In this document: positions 63,405 to 64,000 of the stretch, piece by piece
Layout of the letters: the number at the start of each line of letters is the position of its first letter
Position numbering within the stretch: position 1 is the stretch's first letter
From: Pseudomonadota bacterium
Lineage (GTDB): Bacteria; Pseudomonadota; Gammaproteobacteria; Xanthomonadales; Ahniellaceae
Length of the DNA stretch: 64,000 bases
Direction: 5' to 3'
Assembly: GCA_022843465.1 (NCBI GenBank)
Contig: JALHNO010000002.1
Location: 62,001-126,000, forward strand
Translations under genes and position numbers: made by a program
Notes under the pieces: model-generated
What the model saw: the letters and a program-made list of their open reading frames with translations, nothing else
Database searches by the model: none
What the model was told of the DNA's origin: nothing

Positions 63405-64000
63405 ATGAGCAAAGAGCTGCTGCTGGTTGTTGATGCCGTCGCCAATGAAAAGGGCGTCGACGAGGGCGTCATTTTCGAGGCGATGGAAGCGGCTCTCGCT
63501 TCGGCTGCCAAGAAGCGCTATCACGAGCAGGACGTGGCGATCCGCGTGCAGATCGACCGTCAGACCGGCGAGTACGAGACCTATCGTCGCTGGGAAGTGA
63601 TTGCCGATGACATCGTCATGGAATCGCCCGAGCGGATGATGCGGATGATGGACGCAGTCGACGAAAAGGCTGATGTGGAGATCGGCGATTTCATCGAAGA
63701 GCGCGTCGACAACGCCGAGTTCGGTCGCATCTCGGCGCAGGCAGCCAAGCAGGTGATCGTGCAGCGGGTGCGCGAGGCAGAGCGCGCGCAAGTCGTCGAT
63801 GCCTACGCCGACCGGATCGGCGATCTGGTCACCGGCATCGTCAAGCGCGTCGAGCGCGGCAGTGTATTTCTGGATCTTGGCGGCAATGCCGAGGCCTTCA
63901 TCCCGCGCGACAAGGCGATCCCGCGCGAGAATGTGCGTGCCGGTGACCGCGTTCGCGGCTATCTGTACGAGGTCCGCACCGAAGCACGCGGACCCCAGCT
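63405..64000 (+). CDS. nusA: Transcription termination/antitermination factor NusA (3' end outside window)
   Basis: The first 198 residues are visible from the ATG at 63405 (TGGAGT upstream). The N-terminal RNA-polymerase-binding domain covers MSKELLLVVDAVANEKGVDE through about residue 125, with AKKRYHEQDVAIRVQIDRQT. An S1 domain begins near residue 135 (DLVTGIVKRVERGSVFLDLG). The KH domains and any acidic C-terminal repeats lie off the window. NusA modulates pausing, termination and antitermination. Confidence 0.97.
   Translation, partial: MSKELLLVVDAVANEKGVDEGVIFEAMEAALASAAKKRYHEQDVAIRVQIDRQTGEYETYRRWEVIADDIVMESPERMMRMMDAVDEKADVEIGDFIEERVDNAEFGRISAQAAKQVIVQRVREAERAQVVDAYADRIGDLVTGIVKRVERGSVFLDLGGNAEAFIPRDKAIPRENVRAGDRVRGYLYEVRTEARGPQ

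Overview
The window is high-GC, densely packed bacterial chromosome. Gene content and order suggest a gammaproteobacterium of the order Xanthomonadales (Lysobacterales), perhaps a Rhodanobacteraceae-like genus. The clues are smc-zipA, a complete ccmABCDEFGHI operon, tpiA-secG-tRNA-Leu-nuoA to nuoN-tRNA-fMet-rimP-nusA, GTAG-headed REP palindromes, and secreted proteins with the C-terminal modules I associate with this group. This placement is inference from memory, not from a database search. I see no prophage, insertion sequence, CRISPR array or other mobile island.

Layout. (1) 1-9250: a truncated secreted multicopper oxidase, a three-gene operon of small cysteine-rich/YbjQ-type proteins, a large secreted protein of unknown function, and an operon of a DsbD/ScsB-like reductase with a peroxiredoxin-like partner. 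(2) 9549-16429: the complete cytochrome c maturation operon on the minus strand, including a 49-residue ccmD. Genes from ccmC to ccmI overlap by 4 bp each. (3) 16654-20775: a 1373-residue secreted subtilase with a duplicated C-terminal module. (4) 20855-29792: kynurenine 3-monooxygenase, queF, smc-zipA, an M23 peptidase, L-serine dehydratase and a glutaredoxin-like protein. (5) 29824-46726: a YceI/cytochrome b561/YceI operon, a propeller-type hybrid histidine kinase, an EEP-family lipoprotein, a fatty acid hydroxylase, WGR-SPOR-hemE, an M13 peptidase, a beta-CASP nuclease, DUF1569 and SDR proteins, and tpiA. (6) 46742-62339: secG, tRNA-Leu(GAG) and the 14-gene nuo operon. (7) 62563-64000: tRNA-fMet, rimP and the start of nusA.

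Functionally the window is dominated by respiration and envelope redox chemistry. Complex I feeds electrons to quinone. The ccm operon makes c-type cytochromes, and its thioreductant CcmG needs electrons across the membrane. The DsbD-like protein 300 bp downstream is the obvious candidate supplier. Haem synthesis (hemE), cytochrome b561 with YceI proteins and a multicopper oxidase fit the same theme.

I did not find a clear new multi-gene system. The least ordinary items are: three 33-bp tandem GTAG-REP palindromes and a perfect 18-bp-arm inverted repeat between nuoK and nuoL; a REP element that supplies the stop codon of a gene; a strong terminator about 50 bp upstream of nuoA; two tandem terminators between tRNA-fMet and rimP; a His-rich insertion in NuoL; the three-gene zinc-ribbon/YbjQ operon; and the DsbD-like/peroxiredoxin-like pair. 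Two genes run off the window (multicopper oxidase at the left, nusA at the right).
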